Positions 12,165 through 23,501 of a DNA stretch of 64,000 nucleotides are shown here, piece by piece (the first letter of the stretch is position 1; every line of letters starts with the position of its first letter). This DNA comes from Paracyclopina nana. Taxonomy: Eukaryota > Arthropoda > Copepoda > Cyclopoida > Cyclopettidae. Location of the stretch: NCBI GenBank assembly GCA_019096065.1, contig JAGUCH010000001.1, positions 8,928,001-8,992,000 of the forward strand, in the 5' to 3' direction. The translations under genes and the position numbers were made by a program. The notes under the pieces are model-generated. The model saw nothing but the letters and a program-made list of their open reading frames with translations. It ran no database searches and was not told the origin of the DNA.

Positions 12165-14896
12165 CACCACTAGCCAGCTGCCTAAATTCAGTTGTCTGTA
12201 CCACCTCACTCTAATGTGCTGTTGTTGCAATCTCTGCATGCAGACTACTTCTACTACTACGATATTGTGATAATTTATTGACCCACTACTCTTCTCATCT
12301 CTTCTGTGTATTTGGAGTCTTCTTCAGCGGTCAACATAGGTTCGTTACCATAAAGTGTAGCCTTCTTTTTCAGCATTCAATATTGTTTTCTACGCTGCTC
12401 TGGGAGTGTCTTTCAAAGGAAGGATTTCCAATTTTGTTGGCAAGATGTGAATCTCTTGGAATTTTGGCCAAAGCTTTGGCGACATACTTCATGCGCGAGG
12501 CAACTTCGATTCGTTGAACGAAAAAAGGCAAAAGTATTACATTTCCCAACAAAATGAAACCACTATTGAGCAGCGTCCTTTGGCATTTTTGCTCAGTGCT
12601 TTGATGTCCTATGACATTCCCAATTTTGAAAGACCACTCTCACTGCCGCGTTGCATTATTAATCAGAAAGGCATTTTGCCTTTTTTTCCTTTCAGACCTG
12701 CCGGCTGATAAAAGAAGACTCGTAGTATCTATAAATAGTATCTTTACTGCTGTCGCACATATACGCAGTGCTTACTTTTCTCCTAAGCTCAATTATTTTT
12801 TTCATGCCAGCACTGTTCGGGGCCAACTTTTGTTACTCCTCTTATTTATATACGTATTTCTAACTATAAAATCGTCCCAGCGCTTTCTCCCACTTTTTTT
12901 ACGTGGTGGTAAAGCTACTTTTTTCAGCGCTTTGGTGGCAAGTTTGCAGATCTGTCCGATCAAAAGCTTTTAATCTGCTTGTTCATTTTGGCAATCTGGA
13001 ATTTTTTATCGGATTAGATTGCGCTCTGTGTTTTCCTCTATCGTAGCTGTAATATGGTGTAACCCTGGAAAGAAACAATCGTGCTTATGATTAGTTCTGT
13101 TCTGTTGTTGGCGTGACGAGCTATTATTAAAGCTCTTTCGGCTACTAATACTAGGCTACGAAACAGCAGAGATTGACATTGAGGAAATGCCGAATTTTAC
13201 GTAATAGCTGGTGCCTTTAAAAGACCAACTTTCCTGCATTTGCTTTACAGAACATGCGGCCGCGAGAACTGTATCGCGATGCACACTATTGACAGGCTGA
13301 GCGCTGCGTCGCCTCTAAGTAAAAGAACTGCAATTCCACGACGGAAGATAAGCAATCTTAAAAGCTGAAATAGAGTGAGCGTTTCGTTAAAAGCCTTCAA
13401 GGAAATTAGCCAATGTTTTCTGACAAGGCCTCTTTTGATGTGCCATAATTGCTAGGGACAATGTGGCTATGCTTTGTCGTCACTTTTTTCTCTTGGCAAT
13501 AATGCTACATACTATTTTTGCCATAAAAGCACATCTGTAGCTCTTGGGCTCCCGTATTAGTACTTAGAAGTGTGTACATATGAAATGGCCATTCTGCACT
13601 GAGCATTCATCACATTTCTGGCTTGAGCACGAGTGAAAATCGAGCAAACCTGACTGATTGTAGTAGCTAACGTGTAATGCTGTAAGTAGGCAGCACTCTT
13701 TGTACTGCAACCCGCATTCTAAGGCTGCAATATGACTTAGAAAAAGGAGCATACACTACTAATGTTTCAACTGTATACAATAGTCTGTGTCGCGAATTCC
13801 TGCAGCAATTACCGCCCGTGCTGCTATTCCTCCAGGAGCAAATGACATCCGAATTATTCATCAGCGTCTATGATTGAGCACATTTTAGAGAGCAGATTGT
13901 GATTTGCCTTTTTTACTTGCTTTTTAGCATCTACTGAAGAAAGCTATCTCAGACTTCTTAGCTCTATTGTGCCAATGACCAAAAGACGATCAGACCTTGG
14001 AAGAATGATGAGCGTGGAGATGTGACCAAATGATACAATACAATGTGCTCTCATCCTTTTCGTATTGAGTGAACAACGCGGGTCATCGATGCTGGTCAAC
14101 CTTAACGCATCCGGCTAGCCAGCTACAAGACCAATATTGTGCAACTTCATTCGACGCAAGAGCAAGCGAGTCCCTTTTAAAAGCCATGTGATCATCTATT
14201 ATGTAAAACTGTAATGCTGTCTGTATCCGCTTACATTTAAAAACAGAAGAAGAAGAAGATTGGCAGTTTTGACGATCGATCCCAATTTCTGCATATCATC
14301 AGTATTAATTTACTATCTATGCAAACAACCATTTCCCTGAGCGAGATGCTTGAACAAAGCCAAGTCCAATCATTAACTGTACAATAATAGCGTTAGTTTC
14401 AATAAACGCATGATCATACATACTCCTGCAATGTGCAAAGTTCAGTGAAATGCAAACAACATTCGCTGAAGGCAAAGAGGGAGAGATTGCGGTCAAGCGA
14501 GATTTGTAACCTTAGCAGAGCACTTACATACTTATATGTACGTGGCTAGATTGTTTGTAGGCAGGTGGCGGAAGCCTCCAAGTCCAGCTTTTGCAATCAG
14601 GCCAAATGGCAGTTGAACGATGTCCGCTATGTGTTGACATTCTAGCTGGCAGCCTACACAATCTAAGGCCGACTAGTCTTACCTTTTCAGTCAAAATGTT
14701 CTCGAGAGCTTTCTTCAACTGACGATAAAATACAGCATGTTATTTAACGGTTTAGATTTTTCTCTAATTTACTATTCAGCATAGAGAATTAAAGGAATTA
14801 GTTGACTAGCTCAGTTTTGGAAAATCGGCCGACTTGGTTTTTCGATCCTTCACTGGACGCGAAAATAAACGTCAGAGGATCGCGAAAGAAAAAAAA
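12165..14896. other. Intergenic region between the channel gene and atlastin
   Basis: It should contain the 3' untranslated region of the channel gene and the promoter and leader of atlastin, but no polyadenylation signal can be assigned with confidence; an AATAAA at 14401-14406 is far from the stop codon. A short GAA microsatellite lies at about 14246-14259. No coding exon is recognised. Confidence 0.5.
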
Positions 14897-16925
14897 ATGA
14901 CAATGGACGACCACGGTGAGGCAGTTGTGAGCACCACAACCCATGAAAAAAGCTCGGCTCAATGCGGTGAGCCCATCCAAATCGTGAAGATTGACGATGA
15001 AGGCGACCACAGCTTCTACCTGGACGAAAAGGCCCTCACCGAGATCATGGAGGATGAGCGAATTCGGGACAAACCCCTCTGCATTGTCTCCGTGGCGGGT
15101 GAGCGAACAAAGGGCAACAACAAGGGCATTTTAGTATCAACTCAATTTTAGGAGCTTTCCGGAGAGGCAAGTCCTTCATGCTCGACTTTTTGCTCCGATT
15201 TCTCAATAACGGAGGTCGAGACAATTGGCTCGGCGATGAGGACGAGGATGATCCCTTGACCGGCTTTCATTGGCGGGGTGGAGCCGACCGGGACACCACT
15301 GGCATCCTGATGTGGTCCAAGGTGTTTGAGGTCAAGCTACCTAGTGGCAAAGATGTGGCCGTTGTACTTATGGACACTCAAGGAGCTTTTGATAGCAATA
15401 GGTTATTTGAGTTTTATTTTGTTTTATTTTTGAGCAGCTCAAAAATCCTCCCTTTTATTCCAGTACTGTTCGAGATTGTGCTACGATCTTCGCATTGTCA
15501 GCCATGCTTAGCTCCGTTCTTGTTTACAATCTGACTTCCAACATTCAAGAAGATGATCTTCAGCACCTGCAACTTTTCACCGAATATGGACGCTTAGCCC
15601 TCGAAGATTCTGGAGAGACTCCATTTCAAAAGCTCATGTTTCTGGTGCGAGACTGGAGCTATCCATACGAAAATGATTTCGGCCTGGAGGGCGGAAAGTC
15701 CATCTTGGAGAAGAGACTAAAAGTCTCCGACAAGCAACATCCGGAGCTCCAGGCCTTGCGTAAACACATAGCAGCCTGCTTTGGGAAAATTGATTGCTAC
15801 TTGATGCCTCATCCGGGGTTGCGAGTGGCAACCGATCCTAGATTCGATGGGAAGCTAAAAGATATTGAGGACTCTTTCAAAACTCACCTGAAGGCTTTCG
15901 TTCCATTACTCCTTTCTCCGTCCAAAATTGAAGTAAAAAAGATTAGTGGAAACGAGGTCAAATGCAAAGAGTTGGTTGGATTCTTCAAGGCATATCTAGA
16001 AATTTTCAAGGTAACCCGTTATGTTGTATCTATATTAGCATGCTTGATTGCCATCTGAAAAGGCATTAGGAGCTTAATGCTTTAATGCACCCTCCAAGTG
16101 CCAAAATGGTCTGGAAGTTGAAGAAAGCCTTGGTCTTTCCTTATTATGAAAAGTGCCCTGGCTGCTTTAAGATTAACTTTTTCTTATCTATCCTGAGTGG
16201 CTGTTAGAAAAGTTTGCCCAAAGTTTGCTGCCGATTTTAAAATTTATTATCCCATTTTGCAGGGTGATGAAATGCCCGAGCCCAAGTCTATGTTGGAGGC
16301 AACTTCCGAGGCGAACAACCTTGCCTCTTTGTCCGAGGCCAAGGAAACGTATCATCGGGGCATGGAGGAGGTTTGCGGCCCGGAGAGGCCCTTCATCAAT
16401 GAGCACATTCTTGAAATTGAACACTTGAGAATCCGCGACAGCGCCATGGAAGTCTTTAACGGCCGAAGGAAGATGGGAGGCGAGGAGTTTTCGCTCAAGT
16501 ACCGCGACAAACTAGAGTCAGAAATCGCGGAGACATTTGAAAATTACCGTCTCGTCAACGACAACAAGAACATTTTCAAGGCAGCAAACACACCAATCAC
16601 GTTGGCAACGATCTCCATGGTTTGCTACGTTGCCAGCCAAATTCTAGGCTTGATAGGGTTGTACCCATTTGCCAACGTCCTCAACTTGGCAATGATGGCG
16701 ACTTTCATTCTTCTTGCCACCTGGTCGTACGTGAAGTACTCGGGTAACTTTAGTGAGGTCGGTGCCACTATCGATCAAATGGCTGTTACTGTGTGGGATA
16801 GTGCGATTCAGCCCACGTTTTCCAAGGTGGCTGAGGAGAGCGCCAATTATGCAGCTCGGCAGGCTGTTCAGCGACTGAATTCCACGGCGTCAAATGCACC
16901 CATGTCCGTGAAAAAGAGACAATGA
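14897..16925 (+). CDS. atl: Atlastin, dynamin-like GTPase of the endoplasmic reticulum
   Basis: Atlastin fuses ER tubules: GTP-driven dimerisation in trans of the cytosolic GTPase domain, followed by membrane fusion. Four coding exons, 14897-15098, 15152-15401, 15464-16010 and 16263-16925, give 553 residues, near the 541 of the fly protein. The P-loop GAFRRGKS (about residues 68-75) is assembled across the first intron in phase 1. RDTTGI carries the switch threonine, MDTQG is the DxxG motif and LVRDW gives the RD guanine-recognition motif. The middle helical domain contains [13 protein letters not shown], very close to insect atlastin. The two-helix membrane hairpin is at about residues 444-488, followed by an amphipathic C-terminal tail. 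The start ATG sits after a purine-rich leader; an in-frame non-ATG extension upstream was not used. Confidence 0.97.
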
Positions 16926-17240
16926 TAGCCTTATTCCTCCATTGAACAATCATGCAGATGAACCTGAATTGAAGAAACCGAAAGACAAAGGACCAGAACG
17001 TATACAAAATGGAGCTCACGGTGAGATGCTTTGGGCCCATCATCGCATTCACTGACGGTCCAAGCAACACGTAGATATTTTGTGCCATTTTCACGACCAA
17101 GATTTATCGCGCATGTCGTTACAATTTTCAACTTGTTATTTCCTTTCATTTTACGCGCGCGAGCACGGTGTCGCCGATCCATCGATTTTTCTTACAGTAT
17201 CATCAATGTGATATGCTAAATTATCCCCATCACTTTTAGT

Positions 17241-17246
17241 AATAAA
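17241..17246 (+). terminator. Polyadenylation signal for atlastin
   Basis: A canonical AATAAA hexamer 316 bases downstream of the atlastin stop codon, on the same strand. It is the first such hexamer after the gene. Confidence 0.55.
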
Positions 17247-17539
17247 GATGCGTATTGGCCGATCGCTGACCTCCCTCGCTTTCGTTGCACTTGAAACGAG
17301 GTTAATGTCATGGCGGTAGTGCCACATGACCTCGTCCTTATATCGCGTCTCCATCTCTATGTCGCAAGGCCGGGGAGTGAAAAATGGCAAAAAATCCCGA
17401 TCTACTTTCTATCAGAAAAGATGGCGCTCGCCTTACTGAAACGCTGAGCTGACATTGACCGAGGACGGAGAAAAGTGATTTCCCTGGCGAAAATGCGTAA
17501 CTTTCAAAAACTTTCGTGCGCATCTCGGCATTCATGAAG

Positions 17540-19260
17540 GTGGTGGCGTCATCGCTCTGTGGTATGTGGTAATTGCTTCCAAAAAAATTGGAAACCTTTC
17601 CACCATTGGTATCGCGCACGCCATGCGTTTGTACGAGAGGAGCAAAATCGACTCGTCGAAAAACGCGTAAGCTAGACCCTCTTGGATATATGCTTTGCTA
17701 TAGCATATCCTGCACTTTTCCTCGTGAGCGCAGCAAAGAAATCCTGGAAATACCGCGTGTCCACGCAAACGTGCTTAGCAAGCCGTGGGAGAAAGTTTCG
17801 GTGTTCCCGGTATTCGGCGCGCATTGCGCCACTCGGATAGGCAGCCGAAAGGCAGCGGGCTTGTCCCTGGCGCGCATTCGTGACCCACTTTGGCCTCGTC
17901 CTGACCCACATAGCGGGACTCGCTTCCGGCTTCCTTCCGACGCGCTGACGCTCGGGCGTCAATCGCGCACTACCTTCGCGCACGGGTCAGTCCCGACGCA
18001 CAACTGACCACTCTGACGCCACGTACGCGACGTACGCGGCTCATTTGCATAGTACGCCGTCGAAATGCGTCAGTGACGTCACCGGGGCGAGGTCTCCGCG
18101 TCAAAATGCGTCGGGAATCGACCGAACGCAAAGCCCCGGGCGTAAGATGCGTCAAAAAGCGTCGGAGACCGGGCGCGGTGCGCTGGAAAGGTATCCTTAA
18201 ACAAGGCATCGCGCGTCCCGATGCGTTTCGATGCTATGCTGGAGGAGTCGATCCTGAAGAGTCCTGAAAGCGAAAGTGAACTCGTCCAAGGGGCCTGACG
18301 AGCGCGTGTCGAGTCCCTGCCAGCGAAAGTGACTTCGTCCGCGTCCATGGCTCCTCCACCTGAGCATGAAAAACTTACCAGCCATACCAGGCTAAGATAT
18401 TGACTAAGACGTAAGTATTACTCCTTAGGTAGACATTTTCAACCCTTGAAAATTATGATGAATATGCGTATCTATTATCTATTTTTGCGTCGCCTTAAAT
18501 TAGATCTCCGGAGAGCAACAAAATGGATGAGTTGAGAACAGGATCCGTTTCATGAAACCGAAAGTTGGCTTGCATTCCATGATCCTGCGGCGTGCCAAGA
18601 AGCTCCACTTTTAAAAAGTGAAAGTGACAGCGGCGTTCACCTAAAGCGCGGTGCACACTATCCGGCTAACATATGCGAGTAGATGAACGAAACCAACTGC
18701 GAAGCGCACGCTCTGGCACCATAGCATAGTCATTGGTGCCCTCCGTTGGAGGATCTTAAATCCCGCCTCTCGTTCGTGAAGGATGTCAAGGCAGTCGGTT
18801 TCAACGTCCTCGCTCGCGGCCAGGGTCGAGGTGCGTGCGCTGCCTCGAACTTGCGCGTTCAAGTCACCTCGCTCCTGACATTCCCTAGGTCGCGCGCGTT
18901 ACTGCGCGAACCAAGCACTTCCGCGCTTTGCTCGCTTCCTTGCGGGCTTTAAATGCCCGGACCAGTCCACTTTTTTCGTCTATAGAAACTTGAACTCGTC
19001 CAGGACAAGGCGCAAAGGACCTTAACTTTCCGCCGTTTCAAGAGTGAGGTCACATCGCGCGCGTCCACTCGGAAAAAAGTTGCACGGTCCAATTTTTTTG
19101 GCGTTCCAATGACGCAACCCTCGCGTAGGCGTCAGGTGAGGTCATGTCACGTGACCGAGGTCACTCGTTTGGTGTTGCCACGCTTGACCTTTCACTCCCG
19201 AAGGTTTTCCGCCCGTTGCATCACAAAGCGCGGCAACAAGGTTACGATCTTGAGATGGCG
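17540..19260. promoter_or_regulatory. CpG-rich gene-free block with clustered CRE-like and AGGTCA motifs
   Basis: This stretch is far richer in C+G and CpG than its surroundings and contains no convincing protein. It carries a perfect CRE palindrome TGACGTCA (18074-18081), several GCGTCA/TGACGC copies between about 17946 and 18160, an octamer ATTTGCAT (18043-18050), a 19-bp direct repeat starting AGCGAAAGTGA (18269 and 18322), and four AGGTCA half-sites within 145 bp (19047, 19139, 19158, and reversed at 19185). A strong donor AAGAC|GTAAGTATT at 18410/18411 would suit a non-coding first exon on the + strand. I infer a promoter or enhancer, target unknown. Confidence 0.45.
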
Positions 19261-20810
19261 CTAAGCAACGTTGCCGCATCACCTTGCTCAGCAAGGTTCT
19301 CAGGACAGCTCTCAATGGCATAGCCTCGATCTTTGAGGCAAGAATCTACGATACCCTCTTTTGGTGTCAAGGATTTATTCACCTTTGTGCATGGGTAGCC
19401 AGTCAGATAACTGCTTAAACACAACCCAAGAAGATTTTGGAACAGCTCCAGTGAGCATATCTGTACAAATGAATTCAAAAGTTCGAATTTTTTTTTTTGC
19501 CTAGTTGGTTACATCCAAAACAGTGTTTCACCAAGGAGTAATTCAATATTAGCTAAAAAAGCTAAAAATAATCCTCCCTCTTTTGCTTTCAAGCTAATTA
19601 ACCCCTTTTAAATATCCCAAACATGTGCAAAGTTGCTTTTCGGAAAGTAAAAATTGTCATAAGGCTAAGGAGCTTTGCTATCAAACCACTTAAAAGGGGC
19701 TTCTCAACTAGTTTAACCAGGAATCGAGTTAACAAATTTAGGGCAAAATTCAGAAAAACTTTGATTATTTCAGCTGTATCTTAGATGTAATAACTCTGCA
19801 ATTTTTGAGTTGATTCAAAATGAATTTGTGTGATACATATTGATTCAGGAGAAAACTCTTTGGCGCTGAAATTGAACAAAAACTTTGAGTGTTTACTTTT
19901 CAATAGTCTTAAAATTGACCCGTTTTTTCCTAAGAATTAGCATCAGCAGAAGTTTACTTTTGTGATTGTCATTAGACAGTTTTCTTCTTTCCATAAGGCG
20001 ATCGGCGTGCATTATCGTTGGGACACGGGGCACATGAAACTGCATTTCAGTGCTTAGTTTGTACTTAACTAATTTATACAAGTTTCGCAAAGGTATGAAT
20101 TCGCACCTCAGGGCCAATTGAGGTCAAGTTTGAATATTTGTAGATTTTCAAGGTAGGTAGATTAGCACCATTCATGTAATGGCATCATATTATGTAATGC
20201 AGTAACATTTCCTAAATTATTTTTTAAAAAGATGTCGTCGCTCTATGTGCACTCATCTACAAAATACAAAACAAGTCCATACACACATGCGTAGCCTGGT
20301 TGAAACCGAGATATTTTATGAGCTCAAGGCTGATAAAACGCACGATTTTTAGTTATTTATATTTAGATAATAAAAACCGGTTGGGTTAATGTGGTGCTCA
20401 TCTATATAGGAAATGACAATCCTGATCCAAAACGCCTTTATTCAATCACGAATATCTCAAGTACAGAGAGCCTGAACTAATCACAAGGAGTTAGTGCTGA
20501 TTCTTACTTGTTGATTTTTCATTTCCTATTAGTTTTAAAGTCAAGTTAAATTCCCAAGTACGAAAAAAACGGAGTCTTGAAGTCATAAGTTCCTTGCGAT
20601 GACACAGATGACGAAGAACACCACATTAAAGTACTATGTTGCCACGATACTATTAAATATTATTTTCCGTCATAAGCATAGCTTCACCTCTAGGGCACCA
20701 AAAATGTTTTTAGGATTTAAGAGATGGAAAGTAATTTTCGCATGCATAATTCAATTTACTTTCCACCATATAAAATAGTGTATATATGCGTAAATATATA
20801 TTTATTTTGG

Positions 20811-20816
20811 TGTGCT
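20811..20816 (-). terminator. Polyadenylation signal for the orphan 7TM receptor
   Basis: TTTATT on the + strand, AATAAA on the minus strand, 57 bases beyond the stop codon of the intronless receptor. Confidence 0.45.
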
Positions 20817-20872
20817 TTTTTAATATGGCAGAGGAGTAAAATCAAAGATTATGGCTACCTTTGGCTATCAAT

Positions 20873-21784
20873 CTATTCGTGAAATTGCAGGTTTGGGGGA
20901 GGAGTTAAAGTTACAATTGATTTCTTCTTATCTTGTGACTTTACTGTGAAGCGCAAGGTAAGAATCATGTGAAAGCTAGTGCGAACCAGAGCAAGAGCAG
21001 CAACTCCTTGATTGAGTCCATATTCGTCCGTGGGATCAAGGTACGCGATCACCACCACCGCCACATTGACAAAAACCAGAGCCAAGGTGCTGAGTATGGT
21101 AGATTTGATTGGCACCGAGTCACTTAGGACATCATCTGACGAGGAGCTTCTTTGGGGAATGGTGGACCAGACTGCCAATTGCACTGGCTGTATACGGGAT
21201 CGGTTGCGTAAGAACTTGGCCAAAGAGAGGTCATAGAATGAGCCGACCACAAGGAACACGTTGAGCAGAGTGAAGTTCATCAAGCCCAGAGTGCTCTGGC
21301 TCCCCCCATAGCACAGATTAACTTCGGGAGCGAATCCAACCTTGAGGAAAGCAGAGGCCAATGCAACACCAGATTGGTAAATGGTTATGATGGCCACCGA
21401 AATCCAGAGGCTTCTTCTGCGATTTGGGTTGTCGAACACTTCTCCATGCGAAGCTTTAAATGCCATGTTGTATCTTACGTAAGACAAGCAGCAAGTCATG
21501 AACGATGAGCAAGTGAAAGCATTCACCAAAGGTAGCATGAATACCGTGCAAGTGAGTGCATTTCGAATATTCATAGCTACTACCAAAATGTGCCCAATCG
21601 AGATGCTCACGAGGCAGAGGGTGTTGATGACTGTGTCAATCAGCAGGATTTTTCTTATAGTGGAATTCAATCGCAACAACAGCAGAATGTAGAGGATGCA
21701 CAGAAAGTTTGCCACTAGCCCTATCGGCAACTGCACCGACAAGAAGATCTTAAAAAGCTTAAAATAGTATGTCAATGCTGCCAT
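20873..21784 (-). CDS. Intronless orphan seven-transmembrane receptor (divergent class A-like)
   Basis: A single open frame of 303 residues, ATG at 21784. Seven hydrophobic segments are visible: near residues 13-40, 45-70, 78-105, 126-148, 163-187, 225-247 and 258-280. The end of TM3 reads CLSYVRYN, so the usual DRY is replaced by YVRY, and TM7 has no NPxxY motif. The third intracellular loop is Ser-rich (QRSSSSDDVLSDS). The short termini, lack of introns and loss of the class A signature motifs resemble lineage-specific arthropod orphan receptors, for example chemosensory or peptide receptors made by retroposition and expansion. Ligand unknown; I do not recognise a named family. The frame is open throughout with a nearby polyadenylation signal, which argues for a working gene. 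Confidence 0.7.
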   Translation of the reverse strand: MAALTYYFKLFKIFLSVQLPIGLVANFLCILYILLLLRLNSTIRKILLIDTVINTLCLVSISIGHILVVAMNIRNALTCTVFMLPLVNAFTCSSFMTCCLSYVRYNMAFKASHGEVFDNPNRRRSLWISVAIITIYQSGVALASAFLKVGFAPEVNLCYGGSQSTLGLMNFTLLNVFLVVGSFYDLSLAKFLRNRSRIQPVQLAVWSTIPQRSSSSDDVLSDSVPIKSTILSTLALVFVNVAVVVIAYLDPTDEYGLNQGVAALALVRTSFHMILTLRFTVKSQDKKKSIVTLTPPPNLQFHE

Positions 21785-22162
21785 ATCGCGAGCAGGTTAT
21801 GAAATGAGGGTATGTCCTCATTTCGTTTGCTCTGCGTGACCATGGCTACTTGCGCTTTATGTGAGTAGAGCGTTTTAGTTGAGTTTGCCCATTCGATCTT
21901 ACGTAGGTAATAACAGTTCTCTTAATACAGGATGATTTATGCCTGTCATTGATTTTACTTAGATGGCTTGGCAGAAATTGTTACATTATGACATAAACTC
22001 TCCGCTAATAAAACGTTAAAGTTAACGAGGGATATTCATTTCGAGGCCTCAGATTTTCTGGTTGAGTTTGTAATATGAATGAGGATGACATTCAAACCGA
22101 GCATATCTGGTTTTGTATTTATGTACTAGCTTATTCGACATATTCAAAAATAATCAGGGTGA

Positions 22163-22578
22163 TTATTTCCCGTTGTTGGCCAGACTCGCACCGATGAATC
22201 CTCCAGCAAATGCAGCTCCTCCAATAATCACTCCTTTTGTTATCAAGCCCCCAATGTTTCGACCTCGTCCTCGCGTATGACCGCGTCTTCCGTATCCACG
22301 ATGACCCCTGCCTCCACCATATCTACTGTACCTCTCAAATCCACCAAAAATGGGATCTGCGGCCCTTTTTGCCCTTTTTCGTTAATAATAAAAAATACAA
22401 AAAGCAATATTTTACACTGATTATAAAAGCACATGCGCTTTTCAAGGCTTGCCTTTCAAGGTATGAATAGGGGAAACCAGCAACAGCACTTATCTCAGCG
22501 CAGATAAGGATAACTATTACCTAAAAGAATCAGCATGATCAAAAGTATGCTTATTATGCCACTGTATGAATGATACAT
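22163..22578 (-). CDS. Small secreted glycine/arginine-rich peptide
   Basis: Two-exon gene found by hand: exon 1 at 22578-22521 starts ATG and encodes a hydrophobic signal peptide (MYHSYSGIISILLIMLILL), ending at a GTAATAG donor; exon 2 runs 22356-22163 and ends in TAA. The phases match (one base left, completed by AT to give Asp), for an 83-residue precursor. The mature part is first Gly/Arg-rich and very basic (RYGGGRGHRGYGRRGHTRGR), then a hydrophobic Gly/Ala/Ile-rich tail (ITKGVIIGGAAFAGGFIGAS). This pattern of signal peptide, cationic Gly-rich stretch and amphipathic tail fits antimicrobial or cuticular peptides, but no homologue is recognised. It lies about 400 bp upstream of the orphan receptor on the same strand. 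Confidence 0.58.
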
Positions 22579-23287
22579 ACTAAGACTGTTAGCTTCATTA
22601 TTTTATGAGTTGCACATAACCTCTTACTTTGAAGGTACACGTACAGCTACTGACTAGCCCACTAGGCTACATAACAATCCACTGCATATCTACATTTACA
22701 AAAATCTTTTATACGGGATTGGCCTCTTGGTTGAAAAGAAGGAATTCCTTAAAAATTGCCTCTTTGCTAGGTTAGCATGTGATTTACATAACATCAAAAA
22801 AAATTTGATTTGCCTTTGGCCATAATGCGCCTTACATAAAACTCTATCACATTAAGGTAGTCTAATGCAATTGTTTTTGGACTATGTAAGTGCTGTAAAT
22901 GTCTTTCATAATTTCTTATTTGTTCACCAAGTTTTGTAACTGTCACACGAAAGAACTTCATTGCAATTCTGGCAGAAAAATGGTATTCTAAAATTGCCCA
23001 AAAATTGCTTAGTAAGCAAGGTTTGCGTGATATAATACCATCTTGTAAATCGTATATATATCTCTGTACAATTTCGGACGTCTTTTTTGGGCTTCTAGTC
23101 ATTATTCTCAATTTAAATTAAGGCTCATTGGGTGTAGTTGATCATTAGATCTGGACAGAAATAGCGCATCTAGAGTGCTTGTTGTGCTTTGCGAAGATCT
23201 GTTTCATGACATGGATGGAAGATCTCTTTTTTAAGTGGTCAATTTGGTAGAGAGCAAATCTGAGTGAAATCAGAAAAATAATTCCTA
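22579..23287. other. Gene-poor spacer between peptide gene and afadin 3' end
   Basis: One open frame on the minus strand (22794-23111, 105 codons) is present, but its composition is that of AT-rich spacer, it resembles no family and it has no supporting signals. I see nothing else here. Confidence 0.4.
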
Positions 23288-23314
23288 TTTATTCCTGAAG
23301 ACATTACTATTTAT
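23288..23314 (-). terminator. Polyadenylation signals for afadin
   Basis: Two TTTATT hexamers on the + strand (23288-23293 and 23309-23314), hence AATAAA on the minus strand, about 190-215 bases beyond the afadin stop codon. Either could end the transcript. Confidence 0.5.
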
Positions 23315-23501
23315 TTTGTGACATTTTCATTTTGAGACAGAAAGGTGAAGTCATTTTACTTGATAAAGTAGCGTTAAGCCATTTTTTGCACATACCGTAC
23401 AATATTTAATGAATAAAGACAAAGAGTAGTCATATCAAGAAAAGGCAAAGAGACGCAGCATATAAAATGATCACATTTCAAAGTATTAAGTTTGCATGCC
23501 T

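Noticed and set aside
14246-14259. GAA repeat as a regulatory element
   Set aside because: Only four to five units; an ordinary microsatellite.
17573-18007. 144-codon + strand frame in the CpG-rich block
   Set aside because: Long open frames are expected by chance in C+G-rich DNA, and frames are open on both strands here; the residues show no domain.
22794-23111. 105-codon frame on the minus strand
   Set aside because: No domain, no signal peptide, AT-driven composition and no splice or polyadenylation support; most likely chance.
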